A stretch of DNA of 64,000 bases from Alphaproteobacteria bacterium (GTDB lineage: Bacteria; Pseudomonadota; Alphaproteobacteria; JAJFIK01), in NCBI GenBank assembly GCA_021774965.1, contig JAJFIL010000210.1, forward strand, positions 1 through 64,000, read 5' to 3'. A program made the position numbers and the translations under genes. Shown one piece after another: positions 1-10,200 of this stretch. Below the pieces are notes generated by a model. The model did no database searches. It saw only the letters and a program-made list of their open reading frames with translations, and had not been told where the DNA came from. The stretch's first letter is position 1. Each line of letters starts with the position of its first letter.

Positions 1-303
1 TACGAGACCCCATTCGGCACTCGGGAACATCCCGCCCGCCGAGTATGCACTAAAAACAAGACTGGAAATCAAGGCCGCATGAGGCCACAATCGGGTACGA
101 AGACTCTCCGCAAAAATGGAGGGAAGATGGGGCTCAGGTCATCATCAAGGTCTCAATGGTGCTCTACCCGACCCGCACTGCGAGAAGGCAGATCGAAAGC
201 CCTCCCGTCTAAGCGCCCACCTCTGGAAACAGCACTGTCACGGTTTGTATCAGCTACCCGAGGCGGCTTGAATTGTAATTCGCACCCAACAGGTTCTCTG
301 GAC

Positions 304-326
304 TGCGTGGCGGAGAGACAGGGATT
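304..326. repeat. Left attachment-site repeat of the genomic island (copy of tRNA-Ser 3' end)
   Basis: tgcgtggcggagagacagggatt, identical to 29677-29699, which covers the T-arm/acceptor/CCA end of the intact tRNA-Ser. Confidence 0.9.
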
Positions 327-582
327 ATCCGTCGACACGCCATATGCCAGCAAAATCAATGAGTTAAATCCTATCTCCCTGACCTAGTTGTACCACTTTT
401 TGTACCAATTGATGGCCAATTTAGAAACAGTGAGCGGGCACGCAAGCCCGACCATGTCGATTTGCAACCAGTAGCAAAATCTCCGGCGAGGTTCTGGATT
501 TGCGGAAACGATTTGATATTCGAAGTCGCTACTTACTTGTTACCTGGGCTTAAGCGGTTTTCCTCTGACAATGTCCTCATGG

Positions 583-1368
583 TCAGTCCTTTATCAGATA
601 TCGCGATGGAGGATCAGCAATTTTGGATCTCTCAGCCGCTGGTAATCTGTGCGTGGTTGATGTGTCGGCTACCAGATCAAACACATGTCCTTCAGCTTCG
701 GGGTGCACAACAACTCGCCTAATGAAGTCAAAATTCAGCAACGGATAAATCAGACCGTTCCCAGTCTCTTTGGTTCCAGCGCGAACATCAACACCGGCTT
801 TTGACAACTCTCGAGCGGGCAAAATAGCTCTTACTTCTTTCTCATGTTCAAATTCATCCCGCTTCAATGACAAAAGGTGGACTTCCTTCAATTTCCCCCC
901 CTCATTGAATTCCTTATGATCGATGTATCTGACCATCCCTATTGAAAATAGGTCATCAAATACCGTTTGTAATAGCTTGTATTCGGTTGCAATGGCCACG
1001 CTCGCTTTCGTCTTCCCATAGATTTGCCACATCGCTGTGGATTCACCTTCGTGCAAGTGCCAGCAACTTACATATGCATTCATGAGATCGTCGATTGCTA
1101 TATTCATAATGTCGCGAGTATCGGAGAATTTCTGATCTTTGACCTCTGCCACGTCATTCGCTTGCTCGGCGCTCCTTTGCAACGATCGCTGCCAGGCAAG
1201 AGGCAATGAGCCTTCATAAGGGTCAACATTTGCCAAGAGCTTTGCAGAAGGGATGAACAACGACTTATTGCGCAACATCCATTCAAAATTCTCGAATGGC
1301 ATGTATCGCCATACCTTGGACGTGTCGTTCTCAGGTTGGATTAGATGCCCGCCTTCCGGTTTCGCCAT
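583..1368 (-). CDS. DUF2971-like domain protein
   Basis: WRYMPFENFEWMLRNKSLFIPSAKLL...DPYEG...VSCWHLHEGESTAMWQIYG...VAIATEY pattern typical of DUF2971. Confidence 0.75.
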   Translation of the reverse strand: MAKPEGGHLIQPENDTSKVWRYMPFENFEWMLRNKSLFIPSAKLLANVDPYEGSLPLAWQRSLQRSAEQANDVAEVKDQKFSDTRDIMNIAIDDLMNAYVSCWHLHEGESTAMWQIYGKTKASVAIATEYKLLQTVFDDLFSIGMVRYIDHKEFNEGGKLKEVHLLSLKRDEFEHEKEVRAILPARELSKAGVDVRAGTKETGNGLIYPLLNFDFIRRVVVHPEAEGHVFDLVADTSTTHRLPAAERSKIADPPSRYLIKD

Positions 1369-1601
1369 CTTGAGCCTCTTTTGTCTGTATAACGATCACT
1401 TGAAATCACGATACAATTCAGAAGTCTAACACTTAGACAGTTGCTCGCCCCCAAGGCGAGCGATGTATCGAGCCACTGGTCAATTGGCAGCGTATACAGG
1501 TAATTGTAAAGCTGAGAATAAAAACTTGCAAGTGACGTTGAGTACATTCATAAATTGTGGTTGGTTGGCAGGACCGAGAATGCCTCCGCAGGAAGTCAGC
1601 A

Positions 1602-4600
1602 ATGAACCTAAAAGAATACAAAACAGTCCATCAGCAGAGATACAAAGAACTGGCTGAAGCGGTCAGACACATCTTGGAAAGCGCTATCGCTCAAGACCCT
1701 CAGTATCGACTGCAGCAAATCCAGTATCGCGCAAAGAGCGTGAGTTCCCTGTCCGATCGGTTACGGGAAACGGGACAATTGGAAGCCGCAAATATTGAGG
1801 AGATTAGAAAAGACTTGGCTGGGTGCCGGATCGTTTTCTACACAAACAGCGACGTAAATAGATTCTTGCAGTCTGGAATAATTCACCAAAATTTTGATGT
1901 TGATGGAAGTAGGTCAAAAGTTCATTTTCCAGTTGATAGCTCGAATGATGCCAACGATCAGTTCCGTTCGCACAATTACGTGGTTTGTTTGAAGGAAAGC
2001 CGCGCCGCACTAGCAGAGTATGGACATCTTGCCGGTCTGTGGTGTGAGGTCCAGGTTCAAACTACGCTGAACCATGCATGGGCTGAAATGGCCCATGACA
2101 CAATATACAAATCATTTTCTACTGAGGGTTTCGGAAAGCGAGACAAGGAACAAATCAATAAGAGCCTCGACAAGGTTATGAAGGATTACTTGGTCCCTGC
2201 CGGTTACTACCTCGACAAAATCGCCCAAGATGCGCGGAGAGTTCAGGAAGGCAAATCGCTACTTGACACCGATATTCTTGAGCTCACCGTAACGGCCAAA
2301 GACAACAATGAACGTTTTGATGTAATTGCCAAACTCAAGAACGATGTATTGCCTCACTATGACGAACCTAATGCAGAACTTCCCTTCATTAGAGGAAAGT
2401 TGGAGCAAGCATGGTTGTTAGCTCTACAGGCAGATGAGCAAGAATACGAAACGATATTTGGATATACGCCGGGACACAGCGCAGAGGATGTAACTGGATT
2501 GATCGTTGAGATATTTTCGTACTATCGGTATGTCGATCCTATCGCGACGTTTAACAGCCTGTGCAAGCTGTACCGCATCACGAATATTGAAAAATCAAGA
2601 TCTCAACTCTTAGAGTTCGCCTCCACTTTTGCGGCATACAATCTACGGAACTGGCGAAGAGGTGGTCCAGCAGATCAGGTACGACTTCGTGAAATGATAG
2701 CGACCGTCAAGGAGAGTAAGGAGATTAACCCACTTCTGATAGCAATGTTGGGAGAGATGTTGAAACCTGATGTAACCGGAGAAAGCAGCACCTCGAAAAC
2801 TGTCTCATTTGAGTTCGGCGCTATTTCCTACAGCGATGAGATTGAAGGGCTCCGATCAGATGCGATCAAGCTTCTGAGAGATTTGGCTGAACAATCAACA
2901 TCAAATGATGTTCGATTAGAGGTGCTTGCCGCACTATCAAATGCCTACAAGTTTCCGCGCCACCCGGAGTACGCATATGATGTCGTGGCGATGATCGTGC
3001 GCGGGGCTCGCGAAGCAGCTGATGCTGGATGGTGCGTTGTTGATAAGTCAGCCTTCCGACTAAAGATGAAATTTGAAAAGAGGCTATTCTATTGTTTTGA
3101 CAGTATCGGTCGCCTTCCCGCTGATATGCAACAGGACCCTAGCGTAGCTGACAGTAGGATTAAATTTCTAAGTATTGCAAAGGAGTTTAGTGATCAGCTA
3201 AACGCATGCGAAGAATACGTAGTATTCAAAACACTGATTGGTTTTGACTCAATCCCACAGCAGAAGTGGCTGGTTGGCACGGACGAGCCTGCATCGATTT
3301 ATCGATTGCAAGATCTTGAAGTCAAGAGGTTGGCCGATCAGGTCAATGATGACAATTGGGCCATTTGGCAAGAGCGGATCATGCGATTGTCCAACGAAGG
3401 GCGAACTGACCTTGGCGCGATTTCCCACCTTATTGGGTTCATCAAGATCGTAATTGATCAAAGCCCTCAATTTGGCCTCTTATTGATTGACACTGCAGAT
3501 AAGTTGCCCTCCCCGATCGTCACAACAATTCTCGGGTCTCTTCTTACCAGCAATCAATCTGATCGCACATTGGAGATTATCTCCGAGTGGATATCAAACG
3601 CCCAACATCTGCAAGAAACTGCTAGAGCATTACAGGGGAAGGGTTTGGGTAACTCAGAAATAGTTGAGAGGCTTGTAGAACGATCCATAGACGAAGGTTG
3701 CTTGCTCGCGATCGCCTTGCTGATGGATATGGCGGTAAGGCGATACAGTGAGGACCCTTCCTTTTGGACAGACAAAGTCTTCATGCTATGCCTACGCTTT
3801 TCCAAAGAAAATGGGAGCTTCATGTGGGTCCGCTATACTGGGTTCGCTGCATATGAGAATGGTCTGTTCCATGCTCTGGATGATGCCAAAGCCCAAGAAG
3901 TCCTCGAATCAATTGTTGAGGTAGACAAAATTGAGCATGAGGCAGACGCCATCATTGCTGTCATTGCGGCACGGCTTCCAACAAAAGTATTGGATTTCTA
4001 TTTGTCGCGCATTAGTGAGCAACGCAATCGATCTGCATTCGAATTTGACGCAGTGCCGTACAATTTTGGACGAACCGGCGAGATCCTCAAACAAACCCCA
4101 TCTCAATTGATTCAGTATCTGCTAGCTTCTGAGTACGCTAATATGGACGTTCTGCCTTGGGATGTATCTCATTTGATCAGCCGTATAGATCCTGAATTTG
4201 GTGACCCGCTATCTGAAGCAATTCTTGAGGCAGCCAATGCCTCCGACGGTCCGCGATTACGATTCATACTCAACATTCTGTTTGGCTATGAAGGGAACCA
4301 CAAGGTGTTGTCATTTCTTCGTCGAATTGTTCCCAATGAATTTTTTGACGAAGACGCCATGGTGTTGGCAGAAGCAATCCTTTGGGAGACTGGATGCACC
4401 GTAGGCGAGTATGGCCAATCTGAAGCTTATGAGGAGAGAGCCAGATCTCTAGAGGATTGGGTGAGCGACGAGAACCTGAAAGTTCGTGATTTTGCGAGTG
4501 ACCAGGTTCGAAGACTAAATCAAATGGCGTTATCGATGCGTGCAGATGCTGAGTCCAGCATTGCAATGAGGCGGCTTAATTTTGGAGAAAGCCCGGTTGA

Positions 4601-4631
4601 TAGTTCATCGGGCGAAGATGGGGAGGAATGA
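1602..4631 (+). CDS. RelA/SpoT-domain nucleotidyl(pyrophospho)transferase-like protein with a ~750-aa helical C-terminal extension
   Basis: N-terminal KDLAGCRIVFY, FRSHNYVV and CEVQVQTTLNHAWAEMAHDTIYK motifs of the RelA/SpoT synthetase domain. The ATG at 1602 (MNLKEYKT) follows ggaag. ORF continues to 4631. Confidence 0.82.
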   Translation: MNLKEYKTVHQQRYKELAEAVRHILESAIAQDPQYRLQQIQYRAKSVSSLSDRLRETGQLEAANIEEIRKDLAGCRIVFYTNSDVNRFLQSGIIHQNFDVDGSRSKVHFPVDSSNDANDQFRSHNYVVCLKESRAALAEYGHLAGLWCEVQVQTTLNHAWAEMAHDTIYKSFSTEGFGKRDKEQINKSLDKVMKDYLVPAGYYLDKIAQDARRVQEGKSLLDTDILELTVTAKDNNERFDVIAKLKNDVLPHYDEPNAELPFIRGKLEQAWLLALQADEQEYETIFGYTPGHSAEDVTGLIVEIFSYYRYVDPIATFNSLCKLYRITNIEKSRSQLLEFASTFAAYNLRNWRRGGPADQVRLREMIATVKESKEINPLLIAMLGEMLKPDVTGESSTSKTVSFEFGAISYSDEIEGLRSDAIKLLRDLAEQSTSNDVRLEVLAALSNAYKFPRHPEYAYDVVAMIVRGAREAADAGWCVVDKSAFRLKMKFEKRLFYCFDSIGRLPADMQQDPSVADSRIKFLSIAKEFSDQLNACEEYVVFKTLIGFDSIPQQKWLVGTDEPASIYRLQDLEVKRLADQVNDDNWAIWQERIMRLSNEGRTDLGAISHLIGFIKIVIDQSPQFGLLLIDTADKLPSPIVTTILGSLLTSNQSDRTLEIISEWISNAQHLQETARALQGKGLGNSEIVERLVERSIDEGCLLAIALLMDMAVRRYSEDPSFWTDKVFMLCLRFSKENGSFMWVRYTGFAAYENGLFHALDDAKAQEVLESIVEVDKIEHEADAIIAVIAARLPTKVLDFYLSRISEQRNRSAFEFDAVPYNFGRTGEILKQTPSQLIQYLLASEYANMDVLPWDVSHLISRIDPEFGDPLSEAILEAANASDGPRLRFILNILFGYEGNHKVLSFLRRIVPNEFFDEDAMVLAEAILWETGCTVGEYGQSEAYEERARSLEDWVSDENLKVRDFASDQVRRLNQMALSMRADAESSIAMRRLNFGESPVDSSSGEDGEE

Positions 4632-4853
4632 GTCTCCTTGCTCGCGTCCAACTCAGTTCATTGATAGGATCTGATTAAAACTCAAAAAAATCCGAATGAG
4701 CTGCCTAGCTACGATAGGCCTTGTGTTCGATGCCTGATTGTTCTTTGAGGCGCACGGCAGGCCGAGGCTCTCGGAATGCTAGACCGGTTGATGTTCCAGC
4801 AATTGCAGCTCGTTGCGAATTTGCCCCCGCAAGCAAACGAAAGGATGGAGCAC

Positions 4854-5969
4854 ATGATACCAATTACAAAAAGTGGAACTCTAGAACGAAATGCTTTGTA
4901 CAAGGCTGTTTGGTCCACTCCAATGACAAAACTCGCCGCTGAAATCGGCCTAAGCGGGCGCGGCCTTGCAAAAATCTGTGGCCGTCTGAAAATCCCAGTG
5001 CCGCCTAGAGGATACTGGGCTAAAGTGCAGGCAGGAAAGAAAGTTCGGCAAATGCCCCTCCCTGAGACTGGCCCAGAAACGCCAAATCAAACTCAAGTTT
5101 TTAGACAACTTGCAGCAACGCAAAATCAGAGATCAAACGAATTGCCGCAAACGATTGAGGGAGACCTCAACCGGGCACTCGAACAATTAGGTGAAATTGC
5201 TGTCCCTAAGACACTCAAAAACCCGCACCCCATCATAGTTGAGTGGCGTAAACATGGCCGCGAAACGCAAACGATTGCCTATCACGATGACCGCGGAACG
5301 AGCGGCAGATTTGACAATTCGATAGAGAAACGGCGATTGAGAATTCTGAGCAGCCTATTCAAGGCTTGGGAACTACTAGGTCATTCCCTCACATATCCAG
5401 ACCACTATCGGTATCGCGTAAACTTCAGTTTTGGGTCGGAGCAAATCGAGTTTCGGTGCGAGGAATACCTTCGGCAGTTTCGACGTCCTCTTACTTTGGA
5501 TGAGAAGGTTGATCCTCTCTACCAGCATCAAAAATGGCGTCAAATCAAAGAGCCAACCGGTACACTCATCTTCGAAATCAAAAGTCATATTCTTCAAAAG
5601 AGAACCTCCGTCTGGAAGGAAATTGATCAAGCACCTCTAGAAACACAAGTCACCGAGATACTCCAAGAACTTCTGATTGCGGGGCTTCTCCTGGCAGAAC
5701 AAACCCGGCATCGAGAGGAAGAACGTCGAATTTATTGGGAAGAGCAGAACCGGTTTGCTGAGATTCAAAGAAGAGAGGAAAAAGAAGAAGAGCGCTGGCA
5801 ACAACTAGTTCTCCTGGCTAAAGCTCACGAAGAATCTAAAGTTGTATTGAGTTTTTTGGAAAGTGCTCAGAGTACAGACATTGATCTGCTTGAGTTCGTC
5901 CTCCCCAGTTGGTGCAAGAACATTGATTATGCCAAGCGAATAGCTATCAAACGTGACCCACTTCGATAA
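4854..5969 (+). CDS. Hypothetical protein with HTH-like N-terminus (LYKAVWSTPMTKLAAEIGLSGRGLAKICGRLKIPVPPRGYWAK)
   Basis: Long ORF (track start 4776); N-terminus resembles a widespread family of uncharacterised HTH-like proteins. Confidence 0.7.
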   Translation: MIPITKSGTLERNALYKAVWSTPMTKLAAEIGLSGRGLAKICGRLKIPVPPRGYWAKVQAGKKVRQMPLPETGPETPNQTQVFRQLAATQNQRSNELPQTIEGDLNRALEQLGEIAVPKTLKNPHPIIVEWRKHGRETQTIAYHDDRGTSGRFDNSIEKRRLRILSSLFKAWELLGHSLTYPDHYRYRVNFSFGSEQIEFRCEEYLRQFRRPLTLDEKVDPLYQHQKWRQIKEPTGTLIFEIKSHILQKRTSVWKEIDQAPLETQVTEILQELLIAGLLLAEQTRHREEERRIYWEEQNRFAEIQRREEKEEERWQQLVLLAKAHEESKVVLSFLESAQSTDIDLLEFVLPSWCKNIDYAKRIAIKRDPLR

Positions 5970-6203
5970 TCTGAAAGTATGCAGGTACCGTTGCGATATT
6001 TCTGAAAAATAGTTTCGTCTCTATAGTTGAGGCAGACAAGGCGTAGTCCGTCACAGCTACACAGCCCACGGCAGCCATTACTATGACCGTCAAGGCCTTA
6101 CCAAGTGTGCTTGGCTACCGCCACCAACAAATGGCTGCACACGCACAGGAGCAAAAATTGGAACCTACAACTGTTTCCAAAAGAAGTTCCTACCAGCCAT
6201 GTA

Positions 6204-7130
6204 CTAACGAATCTCAAGGGTCAATGGCTCACTCTCCAAAAAAACTACTCGCCACCGATCAAGTTTCGTTTTCTCAGGTGGTTCCATTCCTTCCCTCATG
6301 CTCATTGCGATACTAAGAATCTCGGAAGGCACCTCGTTTGAAACCGAGGGAACCTCAATCTTGCTATCTGACTGCCCAGGTGAACCTTCGCCAGCGTTAC
6401 CAATTATCCTTTCTAGTCGCTCTTTGATGACCGTTGGACTTGGAATGCTTACAGGAGGAAATTCCGTGAGCGCGCCGTATAAATGAAACAGTGGCGATGC
6501 TTCCGCATCAAGTTGCAGTATTGGTTTGATTCGAAGCGGCGAGGGGCACAAGAGGTCGGTTAGTTTGAACAGGTGCGGCTGGATCGTCGCGAGTTTTCTA
6601 TTCTTCAAGCGGTTGCCCTGGTTGGCAATCGAAGATTGCACGAGCGACTGAATCACAAAGCCACTTGCAAGATTGACGCCCATAAGTTTCTTACAACCGC
6701 TCGTGGCGGCCCAATCACAAGTTTGCTGTGAATGATAGAAAGCATATAGAGGCATACAGCCCTTTCCAGACCGCTTCGCATTTTTGACTAACGTATCAGC
6801 TTGAAATTTCTTTGGATTGCCGGTTTGGTGATACAACTCTCTGTAGCTATATCTCTGCCAGATTTTGCCCGTTCCATATTCCCGCTTCGCTTGGATATAT
6901 AGGCAGTATATACTTGATAGGTCCCTGCTGACGAAATTCCACTCCATATCTGCGCCAGTTGTTGGCTCATTGGGGAAGCTGACATGAAGGCTGTTACCTC
7001 TCATCACGGCAAGACAAGCCATCATCAGATCAGTGATCGTTTCTTCCCTGATGGACCTCCCGTTCAACCGACCGCGATCCATTAGCATTGCGCTAAAATT
7101 GGGAAACTCTTTGGCAAATCGGCAAAGCAA
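6204..7130 (-). CDS. DUF6615-like protein with putative PD-(D/E)XK nuclease core
   Basis: NEPTTGADMEWNFVSRDLSSIYCLYIQAKRE: acidic residues followed by a hydrophobic strand ending in QAK. Confidence 0.6.
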   Translation of the reverse strand: MLCRFAKEFPNFSAMLMDRGRLNGRSIREETITDLMMACLAVMRGNSLHVSFPNEPTTGADMEWNFVSRDLSSIYCLYIQAKREYGTGKIWQRYSYRELYHQTGNPKKFQADTLVKNAKRSGKGCMPLYAFYHSQQTCDWAATSGCKKLMGVNLASGFVIQSLVQSSIANQGNRLKNRKLATIQPHLFKLTDLLCPSPLRIKPILQLDAEASPLFHLYGALTEFPPVSIPSPTVIKERLERIIGNAGEGSPGQSDSKIEVPSVSNEVPSEILSIAMSMREGMEPPEKTKLDRWRVVFLESEPLTLEIR

Positions 7131-7242
7131 ACTGCTAACTCCTTAAAAATGCTGCGGTGACCTTGAGAGAGCTTCAATTACTCCAGATCGATTAGACGGC
7201 GAGCACTTGGAAGGCGCTGCCTAATCGCTCCCTCACTGTCTG

Positions 7243-10200
7243 CTATTGGTCAGGTGGACCAAGGCGAGCTTGATCGACCCAACCTGCGAGCTCAAAATGT
7301 GGCGGTGCTCCCGTGAACCTATCGCGGATGGATTGGTGATGCTTTATGGCTTCCAAACGACGCGCGTCGACCTCCTCGAGTATCTCCGTTTTGGCTCCAA
7401 GTTCTTTGAAGGTCCGACTGACCTCACTCCAGCTGCCGTGGAGCCTCGGAGGCTCTGCCTTGAGCGAAACCAGCTCTTCGGCGCACAGCCTCGCGAAAAC
7501 CTCCTCCGCTTTCGCCGAAACCGCGCCGTCCATCTCCTTCAGCTCCTCCTGCATTGCCTTATGTGTTTTGCGAATGGTGCGAAGACTGCTCAGAGCTTTG
7601 AGGTCATTGGGAAGAAGTTCCAGGATTTGCGAAGCAAAATCGCCCTTGCCAAGCCATGGTCCTATGTCTGTCAGATCCTCTAAGATACCTTCGAGCTCGG
7701 CATCGATCTGTGCTATGAACCCGTCGAGTAGCTGTAACTCCGCCCCGCGTGCGAGAAGCCGCTGCCAAGCGTCACGGCGCCAATCAGCTACATGCGAAAT
7801 TTTATAGTTCAGCAGCCGTTGGAATGTGTCAGGAAGATCTGGCTCTGGCAGGCTATCAACGAGCTCCGCAAGTTCGCTCTCCACACCAAAACTGGCGACC
7901 TCGTAAAAGGCTACGGCATGGAGATCATGGTTGGGTGTACTCGAGAGTTGGCGAATCACGCGAGCCCAAATCGGGCTCTGCGAATGATGCGTCCCATACC
8001 ACCACAGCGGCTGAGGCCAACCCACAAACATATGGACGCAGGCGGAAAACAGTGTCGTCCCAATTTTGAGCTCCATCTCATTTGCCGCAAGCAAAAGCGT
8101 CTGGGGATCGCCAATTAAGGTGGTCACCAATGAATCTGGCGGGTTCTGCATAGTTAGAACTGTGGCGGCAAGCCACCGGGCATCATCGCCGCTCTCTGCA
8201 AGGACGTCTTTGAGCAGCTCGCGTTCCGTGGAGTTCAGAGCTTCCCAATTGTCGGTCAGCGATTTGACCGTCACAACACGCGCTCCTGTATCGGCTGTTC
8301 CAAATAGATCTCGGATAATCTGCAGCCTTAATTCCCCATCCGCCAATTTGAGGAGCGGGTCGACGATCGCGAGTTCAAATTCGGTCAGAAAATAGCGCTT
8401 AATCCGCCGCAGCAAGCGCGCGCTCCAGGTTTTGACAAGTGGTGAGAGCGTTTCGGGGGGCAATTCACGCATCGCGTCTGTGAGGACATAATTTAGGCGT
8501 CCATTTTCAAAAGGTACACTAAGCGGCAGATGCTCAATGACTACGGGCATGAGCTTTGCAAAAACAGGCCAGGGAGGCTGTTTGCCGAAACGCTCTACCC
8601 TATTGAACAGTACAAGCCGATTATGCAGAACGCTCGCGCAGCCCGGTGAGCTGGCATGCGTGACTAGAATGTCAAGAATCCGTTCGCGTCGGGATTCAAC
8701 CAACCCGTCCCAGCTTTGCACAAGTTGATTCAATATCGCGACGCTGATCGCTGGCGCCGCATCGCCGTCAAGCCGAGCAAGAATGTCGCCATCCTCCTCA
8801 TGAGGTAGTCGGCACCATATGCGAGCAGCCGCAGCACGAACCACGGCTTCATCGGCGCGAAGGAAGCGACGCACAGCTGCATGAGTTAGCGCTGCTGGGT
8901 TCTCGTCGAGAGTATGGAGAAGGCGTTGCGACAACGAAAGATCAAGTGCAATTGGCTCGCCCTCTTCAATCGCGTCTAAATAGGGTTGCACATGGGCCAA
9001 CGGCGAGACTTTGGAGGGCCAGTTGCGTTGGTCCGTGATGAAGCCGACACCATGTCCAACATCAATGTCCTCGAGCTTGATCAGCATGCGCTCCGACCAG
9101 TGCGGCACTTCATTCTTGAGTTCTTCGGGCAACTGATCGACGAACTCAATGAGAAATTCAAAGCAATAGTCGCGTGTTGCTGGAAATAGCGAGCGGATGC
9201 CGAACCGTGCCAAACCAAACACCGCGCTGCCACCGTTGGCCGGCAAGGCCTGCCGTAGCCAACGCAGATTGCGGGCTGCGGCAAGCGACGTCATTGGGGA
9301 ACAGCAGGCCAACGCGCGCTCAACTTGCCCCAATATGCGTTCTTGGTCGTGCGGGATGTCGGGCGAAATCAACGTCTGGGCACCGGCGCGCATATAGGGA
9401 TGGGTGAAATTAAATAGACTATCGCGCTCTTCAAGTACGCGGCGGCGTTGAAGCGTCTCTAGAGCATGCTGCTGGCCTTCTGTGAGCAATGGCGAGACCT
9501 CGTAGACGGGCAGGGGCCGTGGACGACCGCCCACGGTGATCACCGAATGCGACGGCTCAAACCCAGGTCGATCCTCATCACCGTTGACGATAAAGGCGAG
9601 CTCGGCGTCGACGACACCCTCGGACGCAGAAGTAGCTAACGCTGAGGCGGTCAACATATCGCCAATACCAGCTGCAGATGCTGCCAATGCGCGCGCGAAA
9701 TCCACCGCGTCCTTCCGCGCCTGATGCAGGATCTCCGCATCTAGTGGATCATCTTGAAGATCGTCCCAGGATTGCGCGAGGTAGGCGAGCGCGCCGGGGT
9801 CACGCAGTTTCGGCTCCTGCGCGATCAATTGCTCAACCCGCTCAACTACTGGAGCGGGCAATGCCTGGCCATCAGAGGCTGCTTGCCAAATTGCCTGCGC
9901 ACGCTCGACTTCCAGAGGCTCAAGCCGCAGCCACGACCGTCCGCCAAGCGCGCATGCAGCAAGGTTAGTTGCGGCTCTTGTCTGCAAAAGGGCTTGCTCT
10001 GACTGGGAGACAATGAGACGACGATTTGGCGGAATACGTTCACTTAAAGTACGAAGGGCCGCAAGGCGGACGTTGGCATCAGGTAAGGACTCGCGCGCGC
10101 CGATCGGATCATCGAGCAAATAAGCACGCTCGGCACCAACCGGATCGGTCAGGAAGCGCTCGGCCTCCTCAACAAAGGCACCTTGTCTGACTTCGTAACC

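Noticed and set aside
304-326. A second tRNA-Ser gene at the left end
   Set aside because: Only the 3' 23 bp are present; the rest of a tRNA fold is missing, so it is an attachment-site copy.
79-387. 102-aa ORF spanning the left att site
   Set aside because: No recognisable domain and it runs through the recombination core; likely not coding.
9678-9968. Small + strand ORFs opposite the STAND gene (7246-9968)
   Set aside because: Antisense, low-complexity translations with no motifs; best explained as shadow ORFs of the 1281-aa gene.
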